From Siphonodentalium dalli (lineage: Eukaryota > Mollusca > Scaphopoda > Gadilida > Siphonodentaliidae), in the NCBI GenBank assembly GCA_032622095.1, contig CP136069.1, positions 108,470,278-108,534,277 of the forward strand: DNA of 64,000 nt, read 5' to 3'. The notes under the pieces were generated by a model. That model was not told the DNA's origin and made no database searches. It was given only the letters and a program-made list of their open reading frames with translations. The translations under genes and the position numbers were made by a program. Shown piece after piece: positions 1 to 12,684 of this stretch; the first letter of the stretch is position 1, and each line of letters opens with the position of its first letter.

Positions 1-73
1 TGTTGGCTTTTTGGTCTGTCTGATGTCTTTTCAGGACATAACTTGAACAATAATGCTCGGTTCTCAATGATAT
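1..73 (+). repeat. Partial L monomer (3' tail) at window start
   Basis: The window opens inside the L-specific segment (TGTTGGCTTTTTGGTCTG, then TTTTCAGGACATAACTTG) and reaches the next unit box near 74. The array therefore extends beyond the left edge. Confidence 0.9.
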
Positions 74-472
74 TTGGTATGGATGTTCACCACTATAAGG
101 ACATTCAATGGCATCTGTTCAATGTATGCACCGGACGACAATATATCTTGTTTTTGCACTGATTTAAATTTCATTATTTTTGTTCTTTCATTTGGTATTC
201 CACATTATAGACAGGACAGATCTCATTATTTTTGTCATTCTGTTTGGTTTTCCAGATTGGAGAGGGTAGAAGATTTCAGATACTCGGAAGCATACAGAAG
301 ATGGCCACATCCAAGATAACGCAGCGAATCAAATGTCTGGTTATTATTATAGCCCCTTATTAAAAAAGGGTATATTGTTTTGCACGTGTCTGTCCGGACA
401 TGCGTTCGTACATCCGCACAATGTCTGTTCAATGTTATAACTTGAACCGTAGTGCTCTGATCTCAATGAAAT
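74..472 (+). repeat. Short monomer S, exemplar copy (399 bp)
   Basis: This is the first complete S unit. It runs from TTGGTATGGATGTTCACC to just before the next TTGGTATGGGTGTTCACC. S-specific marks are CCCCTTATTAAAAAAGGG (an imperfect hairpin with CCCTT/AAGGG arms), GCACGTGTCTGTCC, ATGCGTTCGTACATCCGCAC, and the end block ATAACTTGAACCGTAGTGC. S units keep a length of 399 bp almost everywhere (398 bp at 46561). A common sub-variant has GTCCTGACATGCGTTCGCAC in place of GTCCGGACATGCGTTCGTAC. No function is assigned. Confidence 0.93.
256..342 (+). other. Exon-like conserved block inside the core (exemplar; probably not coding)
   Basis: Each unit contains a pyrimidine-rich tract ending in CAG (TTTTCCAG or TTGTCTTCCAG), followed by about 85 bp, ATTGGAGAGGGTAGAAGATT onward to CAAATGTCTG, open in one forward frame for about 28 codons in the copies with CATACAG. 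It looks like a 3' splice site plus exon. However, the common variant CATATAG puts a stop in that frame, and other copies carry a frame-shifting deletion (49612-49620, GATTGAGAGGG). I therefore read it as non-coding repeat, perhaps a relic of a captured gene piece. Confidence 0.3.
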
Positions 473-795
473 TTGGTATGGGTGTTCACCACTATAAGGA
501 CATTCAATGGCATCTGTCCAATGTATGCACCGGACGACAGTATATCTTGTTTTTGCACTTGATTTAAATTTCATTATTTTTGTTCTTTCATTTGGTATTC
601 CACATTATAGACAGGACAGATCTCATTATTTTTGTCATTTTGTTTTGTCTTCCAGATTGGAGAGGGTAGAAGATTTCAGATACTCGGAAGCATACAGAAG
701 ATGGCCACATCCAAGATAATGCATCAAATCAAATGTCTGTGGTTATTGTTATAGCCCCTTTTTTAAAAAGGTATATTGTTTTGCATCTGTCTGTC

Positions 796-817
796 CGGAC
801 GTTCGTACGTACATCCG
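796..817. repeat. 22-bp near-palindrome in the L core (exemplar)
   Basis: The CG-rich block centred on CGTACG pairs with itself at 9 of 11 positions. It begins inside the palindrome GTCCGGAC (793-800), the sequence used as transposon target in three L units. In copies from the right part of the window (for example near 52066, GTCCGGATGTTCG) one change raises pairing to 10 of 11. It could extrude or bind a dimeric protein; no function is shown. Confidence 0.6.
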
Positions 818-821
818 CCCA

Positions 822-1049
822 ATGTCTGTTCATGCCATAGTGCTCGGTTCTGAATGAAATTTGATATGGATGTTCCCTACTATGAGTATACTCAGTAGAA
901 TATTCCATCGTTTTGTTCGGATTATTCATTCTAGAGTTATTCATCTTTGTTTATCTGGAAATGTTGGCTTTTTAGTCTGTCTGATGTCTTTTCAGGACAT
1001 AACTTGAACAATAATGCTCGGTTCTCAATGATATTTGGTATGGATGTTC
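822..1049 (+). repeat. L-specific ~161-bp segment flanked by a duplicated box (exemplar)
   Basis: In L the end-of-monomer box occurs twice, at about 822-875 and 984-1049. Both carry ATGTCT.TTCA, TGCTCGGTTCT, ATTTG.TATGGATGTTC. The intervening stretch holds a TGAGTATACTCA palindrome, TTCTAGAGTTATTCATC and GTCTGATGTCTTTTCAG. S has one such box. The second L box resembles the S box (ATAACTTGAAC). I infer that L arose from an S-like unit by insertion or duplication of about 161 bp between two copies of the box. Confidence 0.8.
883..894. repeat. 12-bp palindrome TGAGTATACTCA in the L-specific segment (exemplar)
   Basis: This is a perfect 12-bp palindrome, extended by outer CTAC/GTAG arms with a two-base offset. 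It is kept in most L units but degraded to TGAGTATGCCCA or TGAGTATACCCA in units near 52154, 54073, 55992, 58866, 60786 and 63660. Confidence 0.7.
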
Positions 1050-4000
1050 ACCACTATAAGTACATTCAATGGCATCTGTTCAATGTATGCACCCGACGAC
1101 AGTATATCTTGTTTTTGCACTGATTTAAATTTCATTATTTTTGTTCTTTCATTTGGTATTCCACATTATAGACAGGACATATCTCATTATTTTTGTCATT
1201 TTGTTTTGTCTTCCAGATTGGAGAGGGTAGAAGATTTCAGATACTCGGAAGCATATAGAAGATGGCCACATCCAAGATAACGCAGCGAATCAAATGTCTG
1301 GTTATTATTATAGCCCCTTATTAAAAAAGGGTATATTGTTTTGCACGTGTCTGTCCGGACATGCGTTCGTACATCCGCACAATGTCTGTTCAATGTTATG
1401 ACTTGAACCGTAGTGCTCTGATCTCAATGAAATTTGGTATGGGTGTTCACCACTATAAGGACATTCAATGGCATCTGTCCAATGTATGCACCGGACGACA
1501 GTATATCTTGTTTTTGCACTGATTTAAATTTCATTATTTTTGTTCTTTCATTTGGTATTCCACATTATAGACAGGACAGATCTCATTATTTTTGTCATTT
1601 TGTTTTGTCTTCCAGATTGGAGAGGGTAGAAGATTTCAGATACTCGGAAGCATACAGAAGATGGCCACATCCAAGATAACGCAGCGAATCAAATGTCTGG
1701 TTATTGTTATAGCCCCTTTTAAAAAAAGGTACATTGTTTTGCATCTGTCTGTCCGGACGTTCGTACGTACATCCGCCCAATGTCTGTTCATGCCATAGTG
1801 CTCGGTTCTGAATGAAATTTGATATGGATGTTCCCTACTATGAGTATACTCAGTAGAATTTTCCATCGTTTTGTTCAGATTATTCATTCTAGAGTTATTC
1901 ATCTTTGTTTATCTGGAAATGTTGGCTTTTTAGTCTGTCTGATGTCTTTTCAGGACATAACTTGAACAATAATGCTCGGTTCTCAATGATATTTGGTATG
2001 GATGTTCACCACTATAAGTACATTCAATGGCATCTGTTCAATGTATGCACCCGACGACAGTATATCTTGTTTTTGCACTGATTTAAATTTCATTATTTTT
2101 GTTCTTTCATTTGGTATTCCACATTATAGACAGGACATATCTCATTATTTTTGTCATTTTGTTTTGTCTTCCAGATTGGAGAGGGTAGAAGATTTCAGAT
2201 ACTCGGAAGCATATAGAAGATGGCCACATCCAAGATAACGCAGCGAATCAAATGTCTGGTTATTATTATAGCCCCTTATTAAAAAAGGGTATATTGTTTT
2301 GCACGTGTCTGTCCGGACATGCGTTCGTACATCCGCACAATGTCTGTTCAATGTTATAACTTGAACCGTAGTGCTCTGATCTCAATGAAATTTGGGATGG
2401 GTGTTCACCACTATAAGGACATTCAATGGCATCTGTCCAATGTATGCACCGGACGACAGTATATCTTGTTTTTGCACTTGATTTAAATTTCATTATTTTT
2501 GTTCTTTCATTTGGTATTCCACATTATAGACAGGACAGATCTCATTATTTTTGTCATTTTGTTTTGTCTTCCAGATTGGAGAGGGTAGAAGATTTCAGAT
2601 ACTCGGAAGCATACAGAAGATGGCCACATCCAAGATAATGCATCAAATCAAATGTCTGTGGTTATTGTTATAGCCCCTTTTTTAAAAAGGTATATTGTTT
2701 TGCATCTGTCTGTCCGGACGTTCGTACGTACATCCGCCCAATGTCTGTTCATGCCATAGTGCTCGGTTCTGAATGAAATTTGATATAGATGTTCCCTACT
2801 ATGAGTATACTCAGTAGAATATTCCATCGTTTTGTTCAGATTATTCATTCTAGAGTTATTCATCTTTGTTTATCTGGAAATGTTGGCTTTTTAGTCTGTC
2901 TGATGTCTTTTCAGGACATAACTTGAACAATAATGCTCGGTTCTCAATGATATTTGGTATGGATGTTCACCACTATAAGTACATTCAATGGCATCTGTTC
3001 AATGTATGCACCCGACGACAGTATATCTTGTTTTTGCACTGATTTAAATTTCATTATTTTTGTTCTTTCATTTGGTATTCCACATTATAGACAGGACATA
3101 TCTCATTATTTTTGTCATTTTGTTTTGTCTTCCAGATTGGAGAGGGTAGAAGATTTCAGATACTCGGAAGCATATAGAAGATGGCCACATCCAAGATAAC
3201 GCAGCGAATCAAATGTCTGGTTATTATTATAGCCCCTTATTAAAAAAGGGTATATTGTTTTGCACGTGTCTGTCCGGACATGCGTTCGTACATCCGCACA
3301 ATGTCTGTTCAATGTTATAACTTGAACCGTAGTGCTCTGATCTCAATGAAATTTGGTATGGGTGTTCACCACTATAAGGACATTCAATGGCATCTGTCCA
3401 ATGTATGCACCGGACGACAGTATATCTTGTTTTTGCACTTGATTTAAATTTCATTATTTTTGTTCTTTCATTTTGTATTCCACATTAGGCAGGACAGATC
3501 TCATTTTTTTTGTCATTCTGTTTTGTCTTCCAGATTGGAGAGGGTACAATATTTCAGATACTCGGAAGCATACAGAAGATGGCCACATCCAAGATAACGC
3601 AGCGAATCAAATGTCTGTGGTTATTGTTATAGCCCCTTTTTTAAAAAGGTATATTGTTTTGCATCTGTCTGTCCGGACGTTCGTACGTACATCCGCCCAA
3701 TGTCTGTTTATGCCATAGTACTCGGTTCTGAATGAAATTTGGTATGGATGTGCCCTACTATGAGTATACTCAGTAGAATATTCCATCGTTTTGTTCAGAT
3801 TATTCATTCTAGAGTTATTCATCTTTGTTTATCTGGAAATGTTGGCTTTTTGGTCTGTCTGATGTCTTTTCAGGACATAACTTGAACAATAATGCTCGGT
3901 TCTCAATGATATTTGGTATGGATGTTCACCACTATAAGGACATTCAATGGCATCTGTTCAATGTATGCACCGGACGACAATATATCTTGTTTTTGCACTG

Positions 4001-6713
4001 ATTTAAATTTCATTATTTTTGTTCTTTCATTTGGTATTCCACATTATAGACAGGACAGATCTCATTATTTTTGTCATTCTGTTTGGTTTTCCAGATTGGA
4101 GAGGGTAGAAGATTTCAGATACTCGGAAACATACAGAAGATGGCCACATCCAAGATAACGCAGCGAATCAAATGTCTGGTTATTATTATAGCCCCTTATT
4201 AAAAAAGGGTATATTGTTTTGCACGTGTCTGTCCTGACATGCGTTCGCACATCCGCACAATGTCTGTTCAATGTTATAACTTGAACCGTAGTGCTCTGAT
4301 CTCAATGAAATTTGGTATGGGTGTTCACCACTATAAGGACATTCAATGGCATCTGTCCAATGTATGCACCGGACGACAGTATATCTTGTTTTTGCACTGA
4401 TTTAAATTTCATTATTTTTGTTCTTTCATTTGGTATTCCACATTATAGAAGGACAGATCTCATTATTTTTGTCATTTTGTTTTGTCTTCCAGATTGGAGA
4501 GGGTAGAAGATTTCAGATACTCGGAAGCATACAGAAGATGGCCACATCCAAGATAACGCAGCGAATCAAATGTCTGGTTATTGTTATAGCCCCTTTTTTA
4601 AAAAGGTATATTGTTTTGCATCTGTCTGTCCGGACGTTCGTACGTACATCCGCCCAATGTCTGTTCATGCCATAGTGCTCGGTTCTGAATGAAATTTGGT
4701 ATGGATGTTCCCTACTATGAGTATACTCAGTAGAATATTCCATCGTTTTGTTCAGATTATTCATTCTAGAGTTATTCATCTTTGTTTATCTGGAAATGTT
4801 GGCTTTTTGGTCTGTCTGATGTCTTTTCAGGACATAACTTGAACAATAATGCTCGGTTCTCAATGATATTTGGTATGGATGTTCACCACTATAAGTACAT
4901 TCAATGGCATCTGTTCAATGTATGCACCCGACGACAGTATATCTTGTTTTTGCACTGATTTAAATTTCATTATTTTTGTTCTTTCATTTGGTATTCCACA
5001 TTATAGACAGGACAGATCTCATTATTTTTGTCATTTTGTTTTGTCTTCCAGATTGGAGAGGGTAGAAGATTTCAGATACTCGGAAGCATATAGAAGATGG
5101 CCACATCCAAGATAACGCAGCGAATCAAATGTCTGGTTATTATTATAGCCCCTTATTAAAAAAGGGTATATTGTTTTGCACGTGTCTGTCCGGACATGCG
5201 TTCGTACATCCGCACAATGTCTGTTCAATGTTATGACTTGAACCGTAGTGCTCTGATCTCAATGAAATTTGGTATGGGTGTTCACCACTATAAGGACATT
5301 CAATGGCATCTGTCCAATGTATGCACCGGACGACAGTATATCTTGTTTTTGCACTGATTTAAATTTCATTATTTTTGTTCTTTCATTTGGTATTCCACAT
5401 TATAGACAGGACAGATCTCATTATTTTTGTCATTTTGTTTTGTCTTCCAGATTGGAGAGGGTAGAAGATTTCAGATACTCGGAAGCATACAGAAGATGGC
5501 CACATCCAAGATAACGCAGCGAATCAAATGTCTGGTTATTGTTATAGCCCCTTTTAAAAAAAGGTACATTGTTTTGCATCTGTCTGTCCGGACGTTCGTA
5601 CGTACATCCGCCCAATGTCTGTTCATGCCATAGTGCTCGGTTCTGAATGAAATTTGATATGGATGTTCCCTACTATGAGTATACTCAGTAGAATTTTCCA
5701 TCGTTTTGTTCAGATTATTCATTCTAGAGTTATTCATCTTTGTTTATCTGGAAATGTTGGCTTTTTAGTCTGTCTGATGTCTTTTCAGGACATAACTTGA
5801 ACAATAATGCTCGGTTCTCAATGATATTTGGTATGGATGTTCACCACTATAAGTACATTCAATGGCATCTGTTCAATGTATGCACCCGACGACAGTATAT
5901 CTTGTTTTTGCACTGATTTAAATTTCATTATTTTTGTTCTTTCATTTGGTATTCCACATTATAGACAGGACATATCTCATTATTTTTGTCATTTTGTTTT
6001 GTCTTCCAGATTGGAGAGGGTAGAAGATTTCAGATACTCGGAAGCATATAGAAGATGGCCACATCCAAGATAACGCAGCGAATCAAATGTCTGGTTATTA
6101 TTATAGCCCCTTATTAAAAAAGGGTATATTGTTTTGCACGTGTCTGTCCGGACATGCGTTCGTACATCCGCACAATGTCTGTTCAATGTTATAACTTGAA
6201 CCGTAGTGCTCTGATCTCAATGAAATTTGGTATGGGTGTTCACCACTATAAGGACATTCAATGGCATCTGTCCAATGTATGCACCGGACGACAGTATATC
6301 TTGTTTTTGCACTTGATTTAAATTTCATTATTTTTGTTCTTTCATTTTGTATTCCACATTAGGCAGGACAGATCTCATTTTTTTTGTCATTCTGTTTTGT
6401 CTTCCAGATTGGAGAGGGTACAATATTTCAGATACTCGGAAGCATACAGAAGATGGCCACATCCAAGATAACGCAGCGAATCAAATGTCTGTGGTTATTG
6501 TTATAGCCCCTTTTTTAAAAAGGTATATTGTTTTGCATCTGTCTGTCCGGACGTTCGTACGTACATCCGCCCAATGTCTGTTTATGCCATAGTACTCGGT
6601 TCTGAATGAAATTTGGTATGGATGTGCCCTACTATGAGTATACTCAGTAGAATATTCCATCGTTTTGTTCAGATTATTCATTCTAGAGTTATTCATCTTT
6701 GTTTATCTGGAAA

Positions 6714-9700
6714 TGTTGGCTTTTTGGTCTGTCTGATGTCTTTTCAGGACATAACTTGAACAATAATGCTCGGTTCTCAATGATATTTGGTATGGATGTT
6801 CACCACTATAAGGACATTCAATGGCATCTGTTCAATGTATGCACCGGACGACAATATATCTTGTTTTTGCACTGATTTAAATTTCATTATTTTTGTTCTT
6901 TCATTTGGTATTCCACATTATAGACAGGACAGATCTCATTATTTTTGTCATTCTGTTTGGTTTTCCAGATTGGAGAGGGTAGAAGATTTCAGATACTCGG
7001 AAGCATACAGAAGATGGCCACATCCAAGATAACGCAGCGAATCAAATGTCTGGTTATTATTATAGCCCCTTATTAAAAAAGGGTATATTGTTTTGCACGT
7101 GTCTGTCCGGACATGCGTTCGTACATCCGCACAATGTCTGTTCAATGTTATAACTTGAACCGTAGTGCTCTGATCTCAATGAAATTTGGTATGGGTGTTC
7201 ACCACTATAAGGACATTCAATGGCATCTGTCCAATGTATGCACCGGACGACAGTATATCTTGTTTTTGCACTTGATTTAAATTTCATTATTTTTGTTCTT
7301 TCATTTGGTATTCCACATTATAGACAGGACAGATCTCATTATTTTTGTCATTTTGTTTTGTCTTCCAGATTGGAGAGGGTAGAAGATTTCAGATACTCGG
7401 AAGCATACAGAAGATGGCCACATCCAAGATAATGCATCAAATCAAATGTCTGTGGTTATTGTTATAGCCCCTTTTTTAAAAAGGTATATTGTTTTGCATC
7501 TGTCTGTCCGGACGTTCGTACGTACATCCGCCCAATGTCTGTTCATGCCATAGTGCTCGGTTCTGAATGAAATTTGATATGGATGTTCCCTACTATGAGT
7601 ATACTCAGTAGAATATTCCATCGTTTTGTTCGGATTATTCATTCTAGAGTTATTCATCTTTGTTTATCTGGAAATGTTGGCTTTTTAGTCTGTCTGATGT
7701 CTTTTCAGGACATAACTTGAACAATAATGCTCGGTTCTCAATGATATTTGGTATGGATGTTCACCACTATAAGTACATTCAATGGCATCTGTTCAATGTA
7801 TGCACCCGACGACAGTATATCTTGTTTTTGCACTGATTTAAATTTCATTATTTTTGTTCTTTCATTTGGTATTCCACATTATAGACAGGACATATCTCAT
7901 TATTTTTGTCATTTTGTTTTGTCTTCCAGATTGGAGAGGGTAGAAGATTTCAGATACTCGGAAGCATATAGAAGATGGCCACATCCAAGATAACGCAGCG
8001 AATCAAATGTCTGGTTATTATTATAGCCCCTTATTAAAAAAGGGTATATTGTTTTGCACGTGTCTGTCCGGACATGCGTTCGTACATCCGCACAATGTCT
8101 GTTCAATGTTATGACTTGAACCGTAGTGCTCTGATCTCAATGAAATTTGGTATGGGTGTTCACCACTATAAGGACATTCAATGGCATCTGTCCAATGTAT
8201 GCACCGGACGACAGTATATCTTGTTTTTGCACTGATTTAAATTTCATTATTTTTGTTCTTTCATTTGGTATTCCACATTATAGACAGGACAGATCTCATT
8301 ATTTTTGTCATTTTGTTTTGTCTTCCAGATTGGAGAGGGTAGAAGATTTCAGATACTCGGAAGCATACAGAAGATGGCCACATCCAAGATAACGCAGCGA
8401 ATCAAATGTCTGGTTATTGTTATAGCCCCTTTTAAAAAAAGGTACATTGTTTTGCATCTGTCTGTCCGGACGTTCGTACGTACATCCGCCCAATGTCTGT
8501 TCATGCCATAGTGCTCGGTTCTGAATGAAATTTGATATGGATGTTCCCTACTATGAGTATACTCAGTAGAATTTTCCATCGTTTTGTTCAGATTATTCAT
8601 TCTAGAGTTATTCATCTTTGTTTATCTGGAAATGTTGGCTTTTTAGTCTGTCTGATGTCTTTTCAGGACATAACTTGAACAATAATGCTCGGTTCTCAAT
8701 GATATTTGGTATGGATGTTCACCACTATAAGTACATTCAATGGCATCTGTTCAATGTATGCACCCGACGACAGTATATCTTGTTTTTGCACTGATTTAAA
8801 TTTCATTATTTTTGTTCTTTCATTTGGTATTCCACATTATAGACAGGACATATCTCATTATTTTTGTCATTTTGTTTTGTCTTCCAGATTGGAGAGGGTA
8901 GAAGATTTCAGATACTCGGAAGCATATAGAAGATGGCCACATCCAAGATAACGCAGCGAATCAAATGTCTGGTTATTATTATAGCCCCTTATTAAAAAAG
9001 GGTATATTGTTTTGCACGTGTCTGTCCGGACATGCGTTCGTACATCCGCACAATGTCTGTTCAATGTTATAACTTGAACCGTAGTGCTCTGATCTCAATG
9101 AAATTTGGTATGGGTGTTCACCACTATAAGGACATTCAATGGCATCTGTCCAATGTATGCACCGGACGACAGTATATCTTGTTTTTGCACTTGATTTAAA
9201 TTTCATTATTTTTGTTCTTTCATTTGGTATTCCACATTATAGACAGGACAGATCTCATTATTTTTGTCATTTTGTTTTGTCTTCCAGATTGGAGAGGGTA
9301 GAAGATTTCAGATACTCGGAAGCATACAGAAGATGGCCACATCCAAGATAATGCATCAAATCAAATGTCTGTGGTTATTGTTATAGCCCCTTTTTTAAAA
9401 AGGTATATTGTTTTGCATCTGTCTGTCCGGACGTTCGTACGTACATCCGCCCAATGTCTGTTCATGCCATAGTGCTCGGTTCTGAATGAAATTTGATATG
9501 GATGTTCCCTACTATGAGTATACTCAGTAGAATATTCCATCGTTTTGTTCGGATTATTCATTCTAGAGTTATTCATCTTTGTTTATCTGGAAATGTTGGC
9601 TTTTTAGTCTGTCTGATGTCTTTTCAGGACATAACTTGAACAATAATGCTCGGTTCTCAATGATATTTGGTATGGATGTTCACCACTATAAGTACATTCA

Positions 9701-12684
9701 ATGGCATCTGTTCAATGTATGCACCCGACGACAGTATATCTTGTTTTTGCACTGATTTAAATTTCATTATTTTTGTTCTTTCATTTGGTATTCCACATTA
9801 TAGACAGGACATATCTCATTATTTTTGTCATTTTGTTTTGTCTTCCAGATTGGAGAGGGTAGAAGATTTCAGATACTCGGAAGCATATAGAAGATGGCCA
9901 CATCCAAGATAACGCAGCGAATCAAATGTCTGGTTATTATTATAGCCCCTTATTAAAAAAGGGTATATTGTTTTGCACGTGTCTGTCCGGACATGCGTTC
10001 GTACATCCGCACAATGTCTGTTCAATGTTATAACTTGAACCGTAGTGCTCTGATCTCAATGAAATTTGGTATGGGTGTTCACCACTATAAGGACATTCAA
10101 TGGCATCTGTCCAATGTATGCACCGGACGACAGTATATCTTGTTTTTGCACTTGATTTAAATTTCATTATTTTTGTTCTTTCATTTTGTATTCCACATTA
10201 GGCAGGACAGATCTCATTTTTTTTGTCATTCTGTTTTGTCTTCCAGATTGGAGAGGGTACAATATTTCAGATACTCGGAAGCATACAGAAGATGGCCACA
10301 TCCAAGATAACGCAGCGAATCAAATGTCTGTGGTTATTGTTATAGCCCCTTTTTTAAAAAGGTATATTGTTTTGCATCTGTCTGTCCGGACGTTCGTACG
10401 CACATCCGCCCAATGTCTGTTTATGCCATAGTACTCGGTTCTGAATGAAATTTGGTATGGATGTGCCCTACTATGAGTATACTCAGTAGAATATTCCATC
10501 GTTTTGTTCAGATTATTCATTCTAGAGTTATTCATCTTTGTTTATCTGGAAATGTTGGCTTTTTGGTCTGTCTGATGTCTTTTCAGGACATAACTTGAAC
10601 AATAATGCTCGGTTCTCAATGATATTTGGTATGGATGTTCACCACTATAAGGACATTCAATGGCATCTGTTCAATGTATGCACCGGACGACAATATATCT
10701 TGTTTTTGCACTGATTTAAATTTCATTATTTTTGTTCTTTCATTTGGTATTCCACATTATAGACAGGACAGATCTCATTATTTTTGTCATTCTGTTTGGT
10801 TTTCCAGATTGGAGAGGGTAGAAGATTTCAGATACTCGGAAGCATACAGAAGATGGCCACATCCAAGATAACGCAGCGAATCAAATGTCTGGTTATTATT
10901 ATAGCCCCTTATTAAAAAAGGGTATATTGTTTTGCACGTGTCTGTCCTGACATGCGTTCTCACATCCGCACAATGTCTGTTCAATGTTATAACTTGAACC
11001 GTAGTGCTCTGATCTCAATGAAATTTGGTATGGGTGTTCACCACTATAAGGACATTCAATGGCATCTGTCCAATGTATGCACCGGACGACAGTATATCTT
11101 GTTTTTGCACTGATTTAAATTTCATTATTTTTGTTCTTTCATTTGGTATTCCACATTATAGAAGGACAGATCTCATTATTTTTGTCATTTTGTTTTGTCT
11201 TCCAGATTGGAGAGGGTAGAAGATTTCAGATACTCGGAAGCATACAGAAGATGGCCACATCCAAGATAACGCAGCGAATCAAATGTCTGGTTATTGTTAT
11301 AGCCCCTTTTTTAAAAAGGTATATTGTTTTGCATCTGTCTGTCCGGACGTTCGTACGTACATCCGCCCAATGTCTGTTCATGCCATAGTGCTCGGTTCTG
11401 AATGAAATTTGGTATGGATGTTCCCTACTATGAGTATACTCAGTAGAATATTCCATCGTTTTGTTCAGATTATTCATTCTAGAGTTATTCATTTTTGTTT
11501 ATCTGGAAATGTTGGCTTTTTGGTCTGTCTGATGTCTTTTCAGGACATAACTTGAACAATAATGCTCGGTTCTCAATGATATTTGGTATGGATGTTCACC
11601 ACTATAAGTACATTCAATGGCATCTGTTCAATGTATGCACCCGACGACAGTATATCTTGTTTTTGCACTGATTTAAATTTCATTATTTTTGTTCTTTCAT
11701 TTGGTATTCCACATTATAGACAGGACAGATCTCATTATTTTTGTCATTTTGTTTTGTCTTCCAGATTGGAGAGGGTAGAAGATTTCAGATACTCGGAAGC
11801 ATATAGAAGATGGCCACATCCAAGATAACGCAGCGAATCAAATGTCTGGTTATTATTATAGCCCCTTATTAAAAAAGGGTATATTGTTTTGCACGTGTCT
11901 GTCCGGACATGCGTTCGTACATCCGCACAATGTCTGTTCAATGTTATGACTTGAACCGTAGTGCTCTGATCTCAATGAAATTTGGTATGGGTGTTCACCA
12001 CTATAAGGACATTCAATGGCATCTGTCCAATGTATGCACCGGACGACAGTATATCTTGTTTTTGCACTGATTTAAATTTCATTATTTTTGTTCTTTCATT
12101 TGGTATTCCACATTATAGACAGGACAGATCTCATTATTTTTGTCATTTTGTTTTGTCTTCCAGATTGGAGAGGGTAGAAGATTTCAGATACTCGGAAGCA
12201 TACAGAAGATGGCCACATCCAAGATAACGCAGCGAATCAAATGTCTGGTTATTGTTATAGCCCCTTTTAAAAAAAGGTACATTGTTTTGCATCTGTCTGT
12301 CCGGACGTTCGTACGTACATCCGCCCAATGTCTGTTCATGCCATAGTGCTCGGTTCTGAATGAAATTTGATATGGATGTTCCCTACTATGAGTATACTCA
12401 GTAGAATTTTCCATCGTTTTGTTCAGATTATTCATTCTAGAGTTATTCATCTTTGTTTATCTGGAAATGTTGGCTTTTTAGTCTGTCTGATGTCTTTTCA
12501 GGACATAACTTGAACAATAATGCTCGGTTCTCAATGATATTTGGTATGGATGTTCACCACTATAAGTACATTCAATGGCATCTGTTCAATATATGCACCC
12601 GACGACAGTATATCTTGTTTTTGCACTGATTTAAATTTCATTATTTTTGTTCTTTCATTTGGTATTCCACATTATAGACAGGAC
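6714..12684 (+). repeat. 6713-bp higher-order repeat, second copy
   Basis: Partner of 1-5971. Private marks are GTACGCACATCC near 10400, GTTCTCACATCC near 10960 and TTCATTTTTG near 11490. The last three marks recur 8791 bp downstream, so this copy was later duplicated again. Confidence 0.8.

Larger units (their letters stand above)
473..1034 (+). repeat. Long monomer L, exemplar copy (562 bp)
   Basis: This is the first complete L unit. It shares the S core but has CCCCTTTTTTAAAAAGG in place of the S hairpin, a CG-rich block with near-palindromic symmetry at 796-817, and then about 161 extra bp before the next unit. L lengths range from 558 to 562 bp. Two sub-variants recur: GGTAGAAGATTTCAG versus GGTACAATATTTCAG, and CCTTTTTTAAAAAGG versus CCTTTTAAAAAAAGG. 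Confidence 0.93.
1..5971 (+). repeat. 6713-bp higher-order repeat, first copy
   Basis: This stretch aligns with 6714-12684 at a constant offset of 6713 bp (seven SL dimers). Differences I saw include GGGATGG at about 2395 (GGTATGG in the other copy), GATATAGATG near 2783, GGAAACATAC near 4128, and GTTCGCAC versus GTTCTCAC near 4246. The relationship fails after about 5972, where ACATATCTC becomes ACAGATCTC. Several differences make this an older duplication than the 8791-bp one. Confidence 0.8.

Noticed and set aside
74-319. Recurrent 60-112-codon reading frames on both strands (for example about 81 codons forward at each unit, 88 codons reverse)
   Set aside because: They recur only because the repeat recurs. 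They overlap on both strands, many need a TTG start, and copy-to-copy substitutions and one-base indels truncate or extend them. No domain, signal or membrane pattern typical of a real protein was seen.
739-775. Rho-independent terminator at CCCCTTTTTTAAAAAGG
   Set aside because: The A/T palindrome lacks a GC-rich stem followed by a U run in a gene context. It is a repeat-internal motif in a probable eukaryotic satellite.
796-817. CENP-B-box-like motif in the CG-rich block
   Set aside because: TTCG is present but the spacing to A and CGGG required by the box consensus is not met in L or S versions.
883-894. TGAGTATACTCA as an operator or AP-1-like regulatory site
   Set aside because: There is no neighbouring gene to regulate and the motif decays in a lineage of units. 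It is kept only as a palindrome.
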